From Typha latifolia (lineage: Eukaryota; Streptophyta; Magnoliopsida; Poales; Typhaceae): a DNA stretch of 64,000 bases. The stretch is from contig CM034104.1 in assembly GCA_019914945.1 (NCBI GenBank), forward strand, positions 6,388,501 through 6,452,500, read 5' to 3'. The first letter of the stretch is position 1, and every line of letters begins with the position of its first letter. This document shows, piece by piece, positions 35,520 to 47,319 of the stretch. A model generated the notes under the pieces. It was not told the DNA's origin, did no database searches, and saw only the letters and a list, made by a program, of their open reading frames with translations. The translations under genes and the position numbers were made by a program.

Positions 35520-35651
35520 TTGATCCAATGGTTCTACTGAAGAAAAGGTCTGAAATTGCCATCATCCTAAATTGCAGTCTATTTGTCTGTCTGTAGTGCT
35601 GTATATTTATGTAGTCCCATATTACGCTACACAAGACTCCATATCTATCTA
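35520..35651 (+). other. Probable 3' untranslated region of the WD40 gene
   Basis: Sequence between the stop codon and the left end of the next repeat. No AATAAA lies close by, so the poly(A) site is not fixed and the transcript may run into the following repeat. Confidence 0.4.
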
Positions 35652-37150
35652 TATAAGAATAATGTTATTCTAGTATAAGCCTCATTATACTAGTATAGTA
35701 AGTAAACAATTATTTATCTCAATACTAGTTTGTTAACACCTACCTCTATCCTCTTCTTCTATCCAGTATTTTTATATTTACTAATTATTATTTTACTTTT
35801 TGAGAAGACATCACTTTAATCAACTACCATTTCAATCACTTTCTCTCTCTTCTCTGCATCCATCTATCGTAAAGGGCATTTTAGTTATTTGACAAACTAT
35901 TATTGTAATTTTATCTCACATCAAGTGTAGTTATTAAACATTATATTAGTTACAAAAAAAAATACTAGAATAGCTTATACCGGCATAATCTCTCTTATGC
36001 AAGTATAAGAAATGAGCATAGTTTTACCGGTGTAGAATTTATTTCACAAGAGAATTGATGCTATAAGATTATCTTTTTCTAACCATGTAAGATTATCTTT
36101 TGCATAGAAAAATTGTTCTTCTATCATGATTCAATAAAATTAAATTTTTTAAGCTATGTTCACATGAGGAATAAGGTTAGAATATGCATTACTATTCTAA
36201 ATTTTAAGAAAGAGCTAATACTAGTATAAGTTATTATAATGTTTAGTTCAATACTAGTATAAGAAGAATAATTACGATTAATGTGACATAAAATTAATAT
36301 TAAAATATTAAAAAAATTAAAAATTTGTATTAAGAATCTGTGACATTTGACACCAAATGACAAAGATATCTTTATTTGATTGGATATAAAGTAGTAGAAG
36401 TAATATATATTTATCTAAAATTACAATATTTTTTATTACAATTGCGGACTTAAAATACTTTAGATACCTGCACTATAAAAAAAATAATCATGCACTGCGA
36501 GGTACTATAGAGTTATAAGCCTGCATTACGATAAAATAATCTCACACTATGTAAAATAAACATGCACTATAAAGAAATAAGGAGATAATGCAGGATAATG
36601 CGGGACTTTATGTAAAATAACCATATACGACGATGAAATAAGAAAGCACTACGGGGTAATACATGACTATAAGCCCACACTACAGAAAAATAACCTCCCA
36701 CTTTATATAAAATACTCATGCACTATGAGAAAATAATCATGCACTACGGGGTTATAAGCCCGCACTACAGGAAAAGAGAGAGCTTAATGTTTTTTTATAT
36801 TTTTGCAGAATTTATTAGTTAAAAAAGGATAAAATTTTAACTATAGATGATATGACTAATTTTTAAAAGAAGAGATAGAGAAGAGAAAATAAATCTCAAC
36901 TGTTGCTAAGATAACCAGTATTTAAAAGAAAAGATAGAAGAGAAATAGAATCTCAAAGGTGATGTGTAATTAAGTAGTGTCTAATCTATGAGTAAAATAG
37001 TATTTGCGAGTTATTATTTAATTATTTTTTAAAAGTTGTATAGAATAAGATAAGAGAGAATATTGAATTAGTACACTAGTATAAGGTAAGTTGTTGTGTG
37101 GTTATTGTACAAGAATAAAGAGGCTTATTCTAAAATAAGTACATTCCTAT
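35652..37150. mobile_element. Candidate terminal-inverted-repeat element just downstream of the WD40 gene
   Basis: The left end near 35652-35700 (ATAAGAAT..., TTATTCTAGTATAAGCCTC) is similar to the inverted right end near 37150-37100 (ATAGGAAT..., TTATTTTAGAATAAGCCTC), about three quarters identical over 45 or more bases. ACTAGTATAA words recur inside near both ends and near 36230-36270. No clear target duplication and no transposase. AT-rich throughout. Confidence 0.42.
36445..36780. repeat. Degenerate tandem repeat of about 100 bp
   Basis: Roughly three copies of a unit with AATCATGCACTACGGGGT, then TATAAGCCCGCACTAC and TTTATRTAAAATA. Best copies are near 36640-36780. Lies inside the candidate TIR element. 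Confidence 0.55.
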
Positions 37151-37714
37151 TCCATTTAGTGAGGGGGGCTTATATATATTTTTTGTTAAAATATACAATC
37201 TCCTTAGACTTCTCCTTTGAATGCTGTGACATGCTTTTTATTTATATATTTATTGGCTACGTGAATGACACAATTCAATTTGGTCTTCATCTTGAGAAGT
37301 GTTCTCATCCCAGATTGTATGTATTAGATTTATCTTTCGAGGATCAAATCATATTTTGTTGTCGGCTAAGCAGCAGCAATCTTTATATCATCCGAGACGG
37401 GGTGAATATCGTGCCTTGGCCATAGTTAGTAGTGTGAGACTGCTTATTTTTTTCTTTCGGTTAAAATGAAATGTATTAGCAAACCGGGCACAAAAGTATG
37501 CTAATGTTGGTTAGTGTTTCAAAATCGATCTTGATCGCTATCTTGGTGAGTTTTGCCTCACGAGCTTTTCTTGAGAGCTTCAGCTTCGGCCCCACTAAAG
37601 GTAGCAGTCCCAACATGGGTTCTAGATAAGAAGCCACCCCTATAAATAAGGAGAAATCTTTTGAACAAAAATAGATTTTGGTAGTATTGGGAGAAAGACA
37701 AGGAGAATACTGTG
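37151..37714. other. Unassigned stretch with a TATA-like box
   Basis: No protein match. CCTATAAATAAGG near 37639-37651 looks like a TATA box, about 65 bases before the hAT pair. It may be a leftover LTR or gene promoter; the sequence picks up again after the MITEs at 39130-39587 without a recognisable coding region. Confidence 0.3.
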
Positions 37715-38390
37715 TAGGGGTGTAAACGAGCCGAGCCTGAGCGAGCCGGCTCTGGCTCAGGCTCGGCTTGAAATTACTTTCGAGCCTCATAATTTTGCTC
37801 AGGCTCGGCTCAGCTCAACTCGAGCCGAGCTCGAGCTCAGCCCGAGTCGAGCCCAAGCAAAGCTCGGGCTTGATTAGATAATGAGGCGATGGCAGCATGG
37901 ACGGCGGCTTGCCGAAGGAGTCGAAGACAGATGGAGGAGGAGGCGACAACAAGGAGATGGTGAATGTGGTGATCGGGTGGACGAGGGTGAGGGTGAGAGT
38001 GAGGGTCAAGGTGAGGGTGGGGTGGGTGAGGAAATTGAGGACGGGGAAGGTGACGTGATGGGCAGGGTGAAGTGATGGGTGAGGGTGGGGTAGGTGAGGG
38101 TGATGAATATTGAATGGGTTACAGGTGAGGATGGGTCAGTGAGGGTCACATGATAATATTTCTTTATGCCATGTGTCCTTAGTTATAGCTAGTCAGGCTA
38201 TCGAGCCTATCGAGCCTATCGAGCCGAGCTTGAGCGAGTCGGCTCCAGTTCAGGCTCGGCTTGATATTAATTTTGAGCCTGTTACGACGGCTCGGGCTCG
38301 GCTCAGCTCTGACCGAGCCGAGCCAGGCTCGAGCTTCACCCAAGCCGAGCCGAGCCAAGCCCGAGTCGCTTGTCAAGCCTGACAGCCCTA
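37715..38390. mobile_element. hAT-type MITE (676 bp), first of a back-to-back pair
   Basis: Starts TAGGGGTGTAAACGAGCCG and ends GCCTGACAGCCCTA, with a perfect 8-bp target duplication ATACTGTG at 37707-37714 and 38391-38398. Subterminal GAGCC / GGCTC arrays, a G-rich GGGTGA array near 37984-38105, no transposase. Same family as 28804-29644. Confidence 0.9.
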
Positions 38391-38405
38391 ATACTGTGTT
38401 GGTCT

Positions 38406-39121
38406 TAGGGGTGTCAAAATAAATGAGCCTCGATTAAAGCTCGGGCTTGACTCGGCTCGACTCAAACTGAGTCGAGCCTGAGCTCAAAATTAAGGCCCGA
38501 TTTGAATTTCTAGCCGAAGTCGGCTCGTGCAAGCTCGGCTCGATAGGCTCATTTATCTCAAAAGACAATTCAAATAGGTGTAGTAGACTAGGGTCAACAT
38601 TTTGGCTAGCTAAGCTCGCCTAGACAGGTCATGGTCCTTATTTACTAGATATTGATGGGTAAGAGTAGAAGTACAATGTATATTTATTACTTAAAACTTG
38701 TGGTTGTCCTTTTCAATTGCATACCTCACCAATCGAAGGAATATTTATTAAAACAACTCCTACTTTTTCGGCCTCCTCCTTCGACAAGTTGCCTCCTCAT
38801 CTGGCCTCTTCCTCCTTCAACAAGTTGCTGCCACTGCCTCCATCTCCTCTTCCTTCGGCAAGCCGTCACCGTAGCCACCTCTTTTGGTAAGTCGTCGCAG
38901 CCGCCGTCTCCATCGACCTCCTCCTCATCTTTCGGCAAGCCGTCATCGTCGATGTTGCCTCCTCCAATCAAGCTCGAACTCATGCTCAAGGTCGACTCGG
39001 GCTCGGGCTCGGCTCAATTTGAGCTGAGCTGAGCCTGAATAACAAACTAGGCTCGAAATTGATTTCAAGCCCAACCTGAGCTAGATTCCGCTCGCTCAAG
39101 CTCAGCTCGTTTACACCCCTA
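38406..39121. mobile_element. hAT-type MITE (716 bp), second of the pair, opposite orientation
   Basis: Starts TAGGGGTGTCAAAATAAATG and ends GCTCGTTTACACCCCTA, with a perfect 8-bp target duplication GTTGGTCT at 38398-38405 and 39122-39129. Its right end is the inverse of the left end of the neighbour at 37715, so it lies in the opposite direction. Base 38398 belongs to both target duplications. Confidence 0.9.
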
Positions 39122-39129
39122 GTTGGTCT

Positions 39130-39587
39130 TCGTGAACTTTCTTGCCCTCTCTGATAGTAGATATGAAATTCTATTTCCATTAGCAAAGAATGAAACAGAA
39201 CTCTATCTTTCCTTTCTTGCTTGGTTTTGTCTCCATTAGGTTCGTTTGCTAATGCCTCGATTGATCATTGTTCTTTTTTTTCTATTTGGTAAGATTTGGA
39301 GTAGTTTTGTGCTTAACCCGTGAGGTCTTGCCGTGTGAGATAATTGTCAATGAGTTTGGGGGTTGATTTATTGATTGCTGTTGGTGAATTTTGTCTATTT
39401 GGATGATTTTGAAACTTGAGTTGGGAAATGTACTCTAAATGCAAAGGGTGGCGAGGGGAGTCCTTAAAGATCAGATTTTGGAACATTCCAAGCGATTAGT
39501 TATTATGGATGTAAGTAATGTTTGGTTTTCTAGGCCACCACTAGATGGATCTTCAATCTCTTTAGCACCTCGTCATGGTCCGCTAGT
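39130..39587. other. Unassigned stretch
   Basis: Continuation of the host sequence into which the MITE pair inserted. Mixed base composition, no coding frame or repeat recognised. Confidence 0.5.
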
Positions 39588-40175
39588 GTTAGAACCAGAT
39601 TTGGTCTGATTTATTCGTAAGAAAATTTTAAAATTTTTATGAGTGGTGGCCTCATAAGATATGGTTCTTTTAGCTCTTGTTTGACATGATACCGAAGTCA
39701 GGGTGAAAAGATAAAAAAATAAAACACTGAAAGAAGATTGAAATTGGTTAGAATTGTAAATATTCGATATTGTGGCAGTCATCAGAGGGTGGTGAGTGAC
39801 TGTGGGATTGTGGTGGTCGACCGTAAGACTGGGTAGCTCATGGAAGAAGATGGTGGCTAAGGTTTGAAAACTTAGAAGGATTCTAAAGTTAAGATCTACT
39901 CTTAGAAAAATAAAGACGATCTAACGGCTACAATAAAACGATAAATGCACGATAATAAAATTGCTAAAGCTAATATTCATTCTACGATACCCTAATTAAT
40001 TCACGACCACTCCTATTTATGGGAATAGAGTCATAGCAGGTTAGATCTAATTCGCCTTACTAGGCTTATATTATAGATTATCGGTTTTAATTCAAAATTA
40101 AAAATAATAAGCAAAATCAACTGATGAGACTCGACTCGACTCGACCTAACTAACTGGACTTCCATGGTTAGATTA
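39588..40175 (-). mobile_element. Minus-strand gypsy LTR
   Basis: On the minus strand it begins TGGTATAATCTAACCATGG near 40175 and ends CCAAATCTGGTTCTAACA at 39588. A TATA-like CATAAATAGG occurs near 40015-40025 on that strand. Directly to the right, minus-strand GAGGACAAGGTG...GTGGTGGATTG (40176-40215) matches the end of the gypsy coding region at 55457-55488, so this is a 3' LTR of a related element whose body is lost. Related to 5918-6690. Confidence 0.6.
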
Positions 40176-40251
40176 TACCAATCCACCACACTTTTGACAC
40201 CTTGTCCTCAAATGATTAGTAACAATCCACCCACCAACTAGAGATAATCAT

Positions 40252-40662
40252 TAGGCCTGACTCACCCAAATCTGGCTCAAACCCGCCCGGCTTTAATCGA
40301 GCTAAGCCCGAGCCGACCCAACCCGAGCCCAAGATGGTAATGGGCGGCATGGGCTAAGCCTTTGCCTACTCGGCTAGGCCCAAAGCCCAACCACTACTCT
40401 CATCTATGGCCTGACCCATATTGCGTGAGTATTCCTATAATTTTTTTTTAGTCCAACATTGGATATATAGTAAACTATATATTAATATATAAATATGTTT
40501 TCGTAAAAGATAACAAAATGTCTTCATATAAGCCCATTACTTAACCCATAATGTTAGACTTATTATACCCAACTCAAGCCCAATATCTAATGGGCTAGTG
40601 GGCAGTATGGACTAGAATATTCTAGCCCGGCCCGGACCCGGCCTAGCTCCAGTGATTGGTAG
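40252..40662. mobile_element. GGCC-rich hAT derivative
   Basis: Left part TTAGGCCTGACTCACCC..., AAACCCGCCCGGCTTTAATC, GGGCGGCATGGGCTAAGCC parallels the start of the hAT element at 62190 (GACCTGATCATTGGGCC, GGGCAGTACGGGCCAATCC). The right part again carries GGCCCGGACCCGG words. The exact ends and target duplication are not clear. No coding sequence. 40663-40982 holds nothing I can name. Confidence 0.5.
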
Positions 40663-40982
40663 GTCAGGATGTGAACACATATTTAAGCCCACTTGACCCG
40701 AAAAGCTCAACCCAAACCTGGTTCGGCCCGCTCGATGATCACCTTAATAGCCAACATGCTCGCATTGCGCTTAAGCTTCGTGCGGATCTGGCTCAATCGT
40801 TCTTGGGCTCGCACTCGGGCCCCAAATCTTGCTCATGGGTTCCCAACTCGTTCATGCGAGGTGGTTGAATCACATCATAAAAATTCAGCATGCCTCGAGA
40901 TACATGCACTTCATATCTTCCACCAATAGCCCAAACCCTAACCATAGAGCACAAAATGTCTTTCAGCCTAGGGGTGTCGCAT

Positions 40983-42050
40983 TGTAACAACCTATCTTTA
41001 AAAAATTAATAAAATAAAAAAACAATTTGGGGACAACGCGACCGGCCACATTGTGGCTGACCTCGTGCCCAAGTCGAGCCTAGCAGGTGAGAAAATTTTC
41101 TCACCTGCCGTGGGGGCAGCACGAGCCGTTGGCCCGGCCAGCTGGCGTGGCGAGCCCCGTCGCCGCCGTCATCCTCCCTCTACTGCCTCTCTATCCTTCT
41201 AAACCTCTCTCTCTCTCTCTCTTGCCGATACTAGCCTATCACCGCCGTCCTTGGAACCCACCACTACCACCTTCACCAAGTGTCGCTGAGCCTTCCTCCT
41301 CCTCCTCCTCCTTCTCCTCCTCCTCCTCCTCCTCTCTCTCCTCTCTCTCCTCTCTCTCTCCCTTTCTTTCATTTTCTCTCACGGGTTTGTAGGAACTAAG
41401 CCGTTAGCGAGAGGCTGGCCACTGGCTGGCTAGCAGCGGCCGAGCCCCTCCTCACCGGCCCGTCTCTCCTCCCTCCCCTCCTCTCTCTCCCTTCTCTTCT
41501 TCCTTCTCTTCCTTTCTTTTTCTTCCTACTTTCTTTTTCTTCCTCGGTTCCTCCTCCTCTTTCTGCAACAGTGCTAGGCCGAGCCTAGCACTAAATGCTC
41601 TCTTAAATTATTTTATTTTATTTTTATTTATTTATTTAGATATTTTCTTTATTAATTAATGCAATTAGATTATTTAGACATTAATTATTTTATTAATAAT
41701 ATATATTCATCAATATATTGTTATTAATTACACTTAGTATAATTAATGATTAATTATCTTATAAGCTATTACTTTTAAATATAGGTCATACTTATATTTA
41801 TTTATTTATTTATATATCTATTAGATTAATAGATATACTATATATATATATATAATTATATATTTAGCCTTTTTATTTTATTTTATTTTATAATATCATT
41901 CTTAGACTATTTTATCTGAAGCAACTCTTTTATTCTTAATTCATATCTGACCTTTTATAATAATAGTATATTCTTAACATTAGATGTTTATTTATAATGT
42001 AAATCTAACTAGTTATAAAGATAAGTAGAAATATTCAGTTCATAATATTA
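40983..42050 (+). mobile_element. LARD-like LTR, 5' half, + orientation (copy B, left arm)
   Basis: Starts TGTAACAACCTATC, then a GC-rich part (41030-41170), a CT-rich part (41190-41560), and an AT-rich part that follows 57850-58400 in order (TTAATTAATGCA, ACATTAATTATTTTA, TCTATTAGATTAATAG). It stops near 42050, less than half an LTR; 42051-42250 is not clearly assigned. Open frames in the CT-rich part are low-complexity. Confidence 0.68.
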
Positions 42051-42249
42051 ATCCATTGCCACACAATTATATACTAATTTATCATATTTGATCTTTTAAA
42101 AATACATAAACACATCTTAAACAAATCTATAAAATCATTATACATGAACTAAAGTTACTAAGATTAATCTCCCGAATTCATAATGCTATTATGATATGCT
42201 AATAAACTAACTGACACTAACTGATTCCTATAGATTAGAAGACATCCAA

Positions 42250-43975
42250 AAATATAGATAACAACCTTCTCACATCCTTAACTTTGCAATTTATTAAAAG
42301 ATCAAATTTCCACAAACTATAATAGAACCAATCATGAAATCATTATCTCCCAAACATGAAATCATTATCTTCCAATCAAATGTCTTTATCTTAAGACTTA
42401 AATGTAAACCTGTAAGTTTTTACAATCATTAAATCAATCTCATAATTCAAAAAGGCTCACTCAATAACCTCTAGTAATAATCGAACATGTAAGTCAACGG
42501 TTAAATAATTGCTAATATAATCACTTTCCTATACATCATTATCTGTTTATCATCTATCAGTATAATAAACATCCGTCGAAACATTGTACATGAAATATCA
42601 TAGTCCTCTATATTTCTTTCATTATCGTCCTATTAAGCAATTAGTTCAACTTCCAAATTATCTATCAGTCATAACAAATGATCAAGTCTATAGGTTCTAT
42701 GAATAACTCTATCAAATTATCTCTCCAATTAGTATCATCGGAACAACTAACATGTCAAAACACATAATATCTCAATTTAATATTTATACCAACATATCTC
42801 ATTCCTAATTAAATCACTTAAACCTCATATTTCTTCAAGAGTCTCAATTTAATATTCTATCACATCCTTTATACAAAGTCCACTATATATACTGCACAAA
42901 TTAATCGTATAGTAGCATCAACATCCTTCTACAACATCATTAATATCACCTAATAATCATAATAAAATAAGAATGTATACCTGTAATTAAAATTTTTCAC
43001 TCAACATACACGATCTTCAGGCTATAATATTCTTATCCTCTAAATCAATGTTCAAAACTAAACTAATAACTATAATATATTTTCACTGTCATACAAGATA
43101 TATCCCGAGACTATCAACTTTAACAACTATCATCACCCTATATAATTCATTTTATTATCATTCTTTCTATCTAATCAAATTCACACAATCAGCAACTTCT
43201 AAACTAAACCTACTATTATGTCATCCAGAAAGATATACATTACTTCTCAACTACTAACATCATTCACAATCCAATAATTGTATCCATGCCATATTTCCTA
43301 TACCCATTACTCATTTGGTAATCAACTCAAGGATTTAAATGAGACATTAATCTTCTAACAATATTGTTAGACACACATATCCATACTAAATCACCTATCT
43401 TATTGATACAATCAAAATGTCATACCTACTAACACAAGTATCTTGCAAACATAATTTATCATACTAGTCGTCTGAAAATTCTTTTCTATATATAATCTAC
43501 AATCATCTATATCACATCACTTAATTTCTTTTCCACTATACAAAATCATCATATGTCTTACTCATCCATCCACAATCCATATTTATAACTTTCATAAAAA
43601 TCAGAATAGTCTCTCTACACATATATCTCTTTACATCAACCTTCTAATATCAAATATATCCATAAAAGATCAAAAATCCAAAAATATGCCATGTCTACTC
43701 CGAATAACCTCAAATCTACCGATAATAATTCTTCTGTACAAAATATATATTTCCACATATTTACAAATTTCTACACTTTATCACAACATATGAATAAGTT
43801 TATATATCCAAGATTATGCTCTATAGACTATAACACCTCAATATCAATAACATCAACGCATGATTTAGTAATATCTCTTCTTATTCATTAGTCGCTCAAA
43901 TAAATTCTCAATATACTAACATCACAAATTATTTCTATCAATATCGTCAAAGTATCAAAACTTAATAATCTCAAC
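42250..43975 (-). mobile_element. LARD-like internal region, inverted (copy B)
   Basis: Reverse complement of copy A/C internal sequence: 42270-42340 matches 53180-53270 inverted, and 43560-43610 matches 1-60 inverted. No coding frame. G-poor on this strand, as expected from the C-poor sense strand. Near 43975 it passes directly into LTR sequence, so about 0.5 kb holding the LTR end, primer site and internal start is missing. Confidence 0.68.
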
Positions 43976-45090
43976 ATCTAATACAATGGAGTACAAATAT
44001 CAAATAATAATATAACTCAATTTCTATATAAACTATCATCTATATTGTCTCGCATCTATAGCTCACCTCATCATCACTTTAATAAGATATCTCAAGTTGC
44101 TATCACATACCACATATCTGAGGGAACTAAAAAAGAAATAAGGAGAGTCATAAGCTAAAGGCTCAGTGAATAGACTTTACCTCGAACCAGTGATACCAAA
44201 CAGAGAGTAAATCATATACTGAATAATATAAATCAAAAATAGCATTATGTCATGAATGAGTATATAAATGTATCCTCAATAATATATAAATGTATAGTGG
44301 ATATTATATCCTAACTGATCAAATATAATTCTCGACAATGTATAAACAAATCTCAATGTTATGTCATCATCATAACTCTTTCAAATATGACACATATGAT
44401 GCTTGCTGACCATGACCATGTTATGATATCAAATACAACCACATATATATGATGCATAATGACCACTCGAAAATAAGGTATACTAGATGATAATAAAATC
44501 ATATACTTTTTCAACATCTCAGTCATCAATATCAACTTTGGATAACATCATCATACTAGACCACTGTGCACAGTCAACACCCGGTACTTGATCTCATCAT
44601 TCTGCTCAAAGGCTCATAATCATACCATACTATACGCTAAGGGTATATCAAAATCCATCCAGATCGGGTTCCTCAAATCACATGAGGGTAACTCGTCACA
44701 CGCATGCCCTAGCGAACGGTAGGTGTCCGATTGTCTGTGCGCACAGACTCAATTAACTTCGGACATGGGCCACAAGATATTGCATATCAGCGACCATAAT
44801 CATCACATCATACACCCCTAACCCTGGCACCTACTCGGGTACCCTCATGCTTTTTCTTATCAACTTTCCTATCAATGAGATTTATGCATTTTCGTATATA
44901 TGATAGATCACGTGCATATATTCAGTACTATAATAAGTCATGCATATTAAGAATTTAGATGGTAAGAAAGTCAAGAGAAAAATAATACAATACAGTCTCT
45001 AATCATATATCTAACACATGTATTTCTCTACTAGTCTATCACATGCATACTCATGCTAGAGATCATCTCAACATAAAGTCTAACAGTATA

Positions 45091-47319
45091 TGTAGGAACC
45101 AGAAAAAAAAATATTAAAGGGTTGAGAGAGGAGGGTGCACGTGCAGCCCCTCTCCTCTCCCTCTCCGGCACGCGACGAGGCGCAGAGCGAAATCGCGCCT
45201 AATCCGGATCAGATTAGATCTGGATTTTTTCTTTTAATCTATAAATTAAAACCCTAACCCCCTCTCTCTCTCTCTGCTTAACCATCTCAGCCCCCTTCTC
45301 TCTCTTCTTCCTCCCCTCTTTCGCTTTCTTCTTCCTCACCGTCGGAGTCACGCCGTGGAATCGGCCTACCAGAGCGCCGCCGGAGCCAACGGAGACCACC
45401 AAGTGACTCCTTGGTAAGCCTTCTCCCACCCCTCAAATTTAATTAAAGATTAATAGGGTAAAACAAAATTACCAAATTTGGGGGTTCTTCGGCTTCGCTG
45501 GCAAATTAGGCCGGCTGGCGGCTTCAGATCGCTGTCGCTCCATCTGGAAGCGTCTTGCCGTTGGCCTCGTGCCGTGGGCGTTCACCGTTGCAGCCCTCGT
45601 GGCTCCGGTCGTCGTCGGCCATGGGATCGTTCGCTGTTCGCGGGTTCTTCTCCACCTCGCGAGGATGGCGGCACCATGTGGGTGTTGGGGAGCTAAGGGT
45701 GCAGCCGGCAAACTGCCGCCGCGGTGGCCGTCGGCGTCTTCCTTTCTCTCTCTCTCTCTGGCTTGGAGAAGACAGACTCGGGCAACCCGAGTCTGGCCTT
45801 CTCCCATTAAGTCGTTGGATTCAGGCCGGGTTGGATTCGAATCCAAGGAACCCGACCCAGTTACATTAGTTAATTGGATTGGGCCTTGGGCCCAATCCAT
45901 TTAAGTTGTTGGATTCGGGTCGGGTTGGATCTGAGTCCAACGAACCCGACTCGGGTCCATTAGTTAATTGGATTGGGCCTTGGGCCCAATCCATTTAAGT
46001 ATAGGTTGGGTGGGCTACAAGCCAACTATAGCCCAACCCAACTGATTTGGGCTTATTTTAGCCCAAATTATTTATTTTGAGTTAAATTGTAGAAATTTTT
46101 TTAATATTTTTTTAATTAAAAATATTATTGTTATTTATTATTAAAGGTGGTGATTTTTAGCACATGAGCTAGGGATTTGAGATTCAGTCGTCTTGCCTAG
46201 ACTTAGGTGAGTGGGTTCACTCACATAATTATTTTATTATATTTCATACCTTTGTCGGACCATGTAAATTTTCTTTGTGCAAAGTTATTTATTTCATCCG
46301 TACATGCAAAAATTTAATTGTTACATTTTCTATGTGCATTTAATCATTATACTTAGTGCATCACCAAACTTTGTGCAAATATTGAAATTAGTGAAAAGAA
46401 AAATGAGACTAGAATTGGTACGACTTAGAGAAGAACAATTCCGATATAAATCGCTTGTGATTTTTCGTTGTGACTCAAGTCTATTTGGAAGTCCAGAGGA
46501 AAATCCTAAATCAGATCACTGCGGTGACTTTCTTAGGTGACTCTAACGGGGTTAGGGAACAGTCATAGGATGAATGAGAAATTTCCTAGGTGACTCTAAC
46601 TTCTCTCAACGGTTAAAGGAAAAGACAGAGTGTGTTGATTACATGGTGATACCACCTGATGACCCTAACCGAATCAGCTATGAAGAAAATCCCGAGCGTC
46701 ATCTCGAGATGACTTCTAGTTGATGTGGATCCACAGAGTTTAGAATCATTGAGACATATGACAGTATAAATATTGAAAAGATATTAATATTTCAAAACTG
46801 TGCAATGTTACAAATTGTGACTCTCTATTGTTATCATTGTCATTATTTAAAGAGCATGCATATTGCAAATTATTATGGATATTGTTGCTTTTAGTTCAAT
46901 TTTATTCAGCATTAATATAATTTAGAATTTATTTAGTTTTCGAGTGGATTCCACTCACTGAGCTATAGTTGTTGGCTCATGGATTCTTTTTTTTGTATTT
47001 ATTTATCTATCTCAGGTAATAGTCAGCGGGGCGACTGAGCGAGATGTACCCGGACTCCACCTCCACTTAGGATTCACCTATTTACTTTTCCGCTCTTTTG
47101 GATTTTATGCTTTAGATTAGAATATTTATTTATTCCGCTAGAGACTCAAAAATAATAATATTGTTTTATGTTCATTGCAATTAGTTTTAAATTTAATAAA
47201 ACAGATCTTCATTTTATTTATTTATTTGTCATCGCACTCATAGAAAGTATTAATAAGGCTTCGTGTATCTCAAGCATATTGAGATGCATGGCAGGTCATG
47301 ATTTTTTCGGATCGTGATA
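45091..47319 (-). mobile_element. Solo LTR (third copy), inserted in LARD-like LTR
   Basis: Runs TGTAGGAACC...GATCGTGATA with a perfect 5-bp target duplication GTATA at 45086-45090 and 47320-47324. Read inverted, it matches the solo LTRs at 17760 and 27332 (start TATCAC..., end GGTTCCTACA). 2229 bases. GC-rich promoter-like part at 45140-45900 gives several overlapping open frames that I do not regard as genes. Confidence 0.85.
45811..45998. repeat. Two tandem 94-bp units in the solo LTR
   Basis: Units 45811-45904 and 45905-45998, each ending ATTGGGCCTTGGGCCCAATC then CATTTAA. Each has the inverted word TTGGGCCCAA. A few substitutions separate the two. Confidence 0.85.

Noticed and set aside
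36445..36780. CRISPR-like repeat array
   Set aside because: Units are about 100 bp, degenerate and without unique spacers, in a plant nuclear setting; it is a decayed tandem repeat.
44730..44752. 16-base palindrome GTCTGTGCGCACAGAC
   Set aside because: The other LTR copies (50258, 59238) do not keep the symmetry, so it is probably chance within the LTR.
45469..45904. Frames of 143, 104 and 111 codons
   Set aside because: GC-rich promoter-like part of a solo LTR; open on both strands and without homology.
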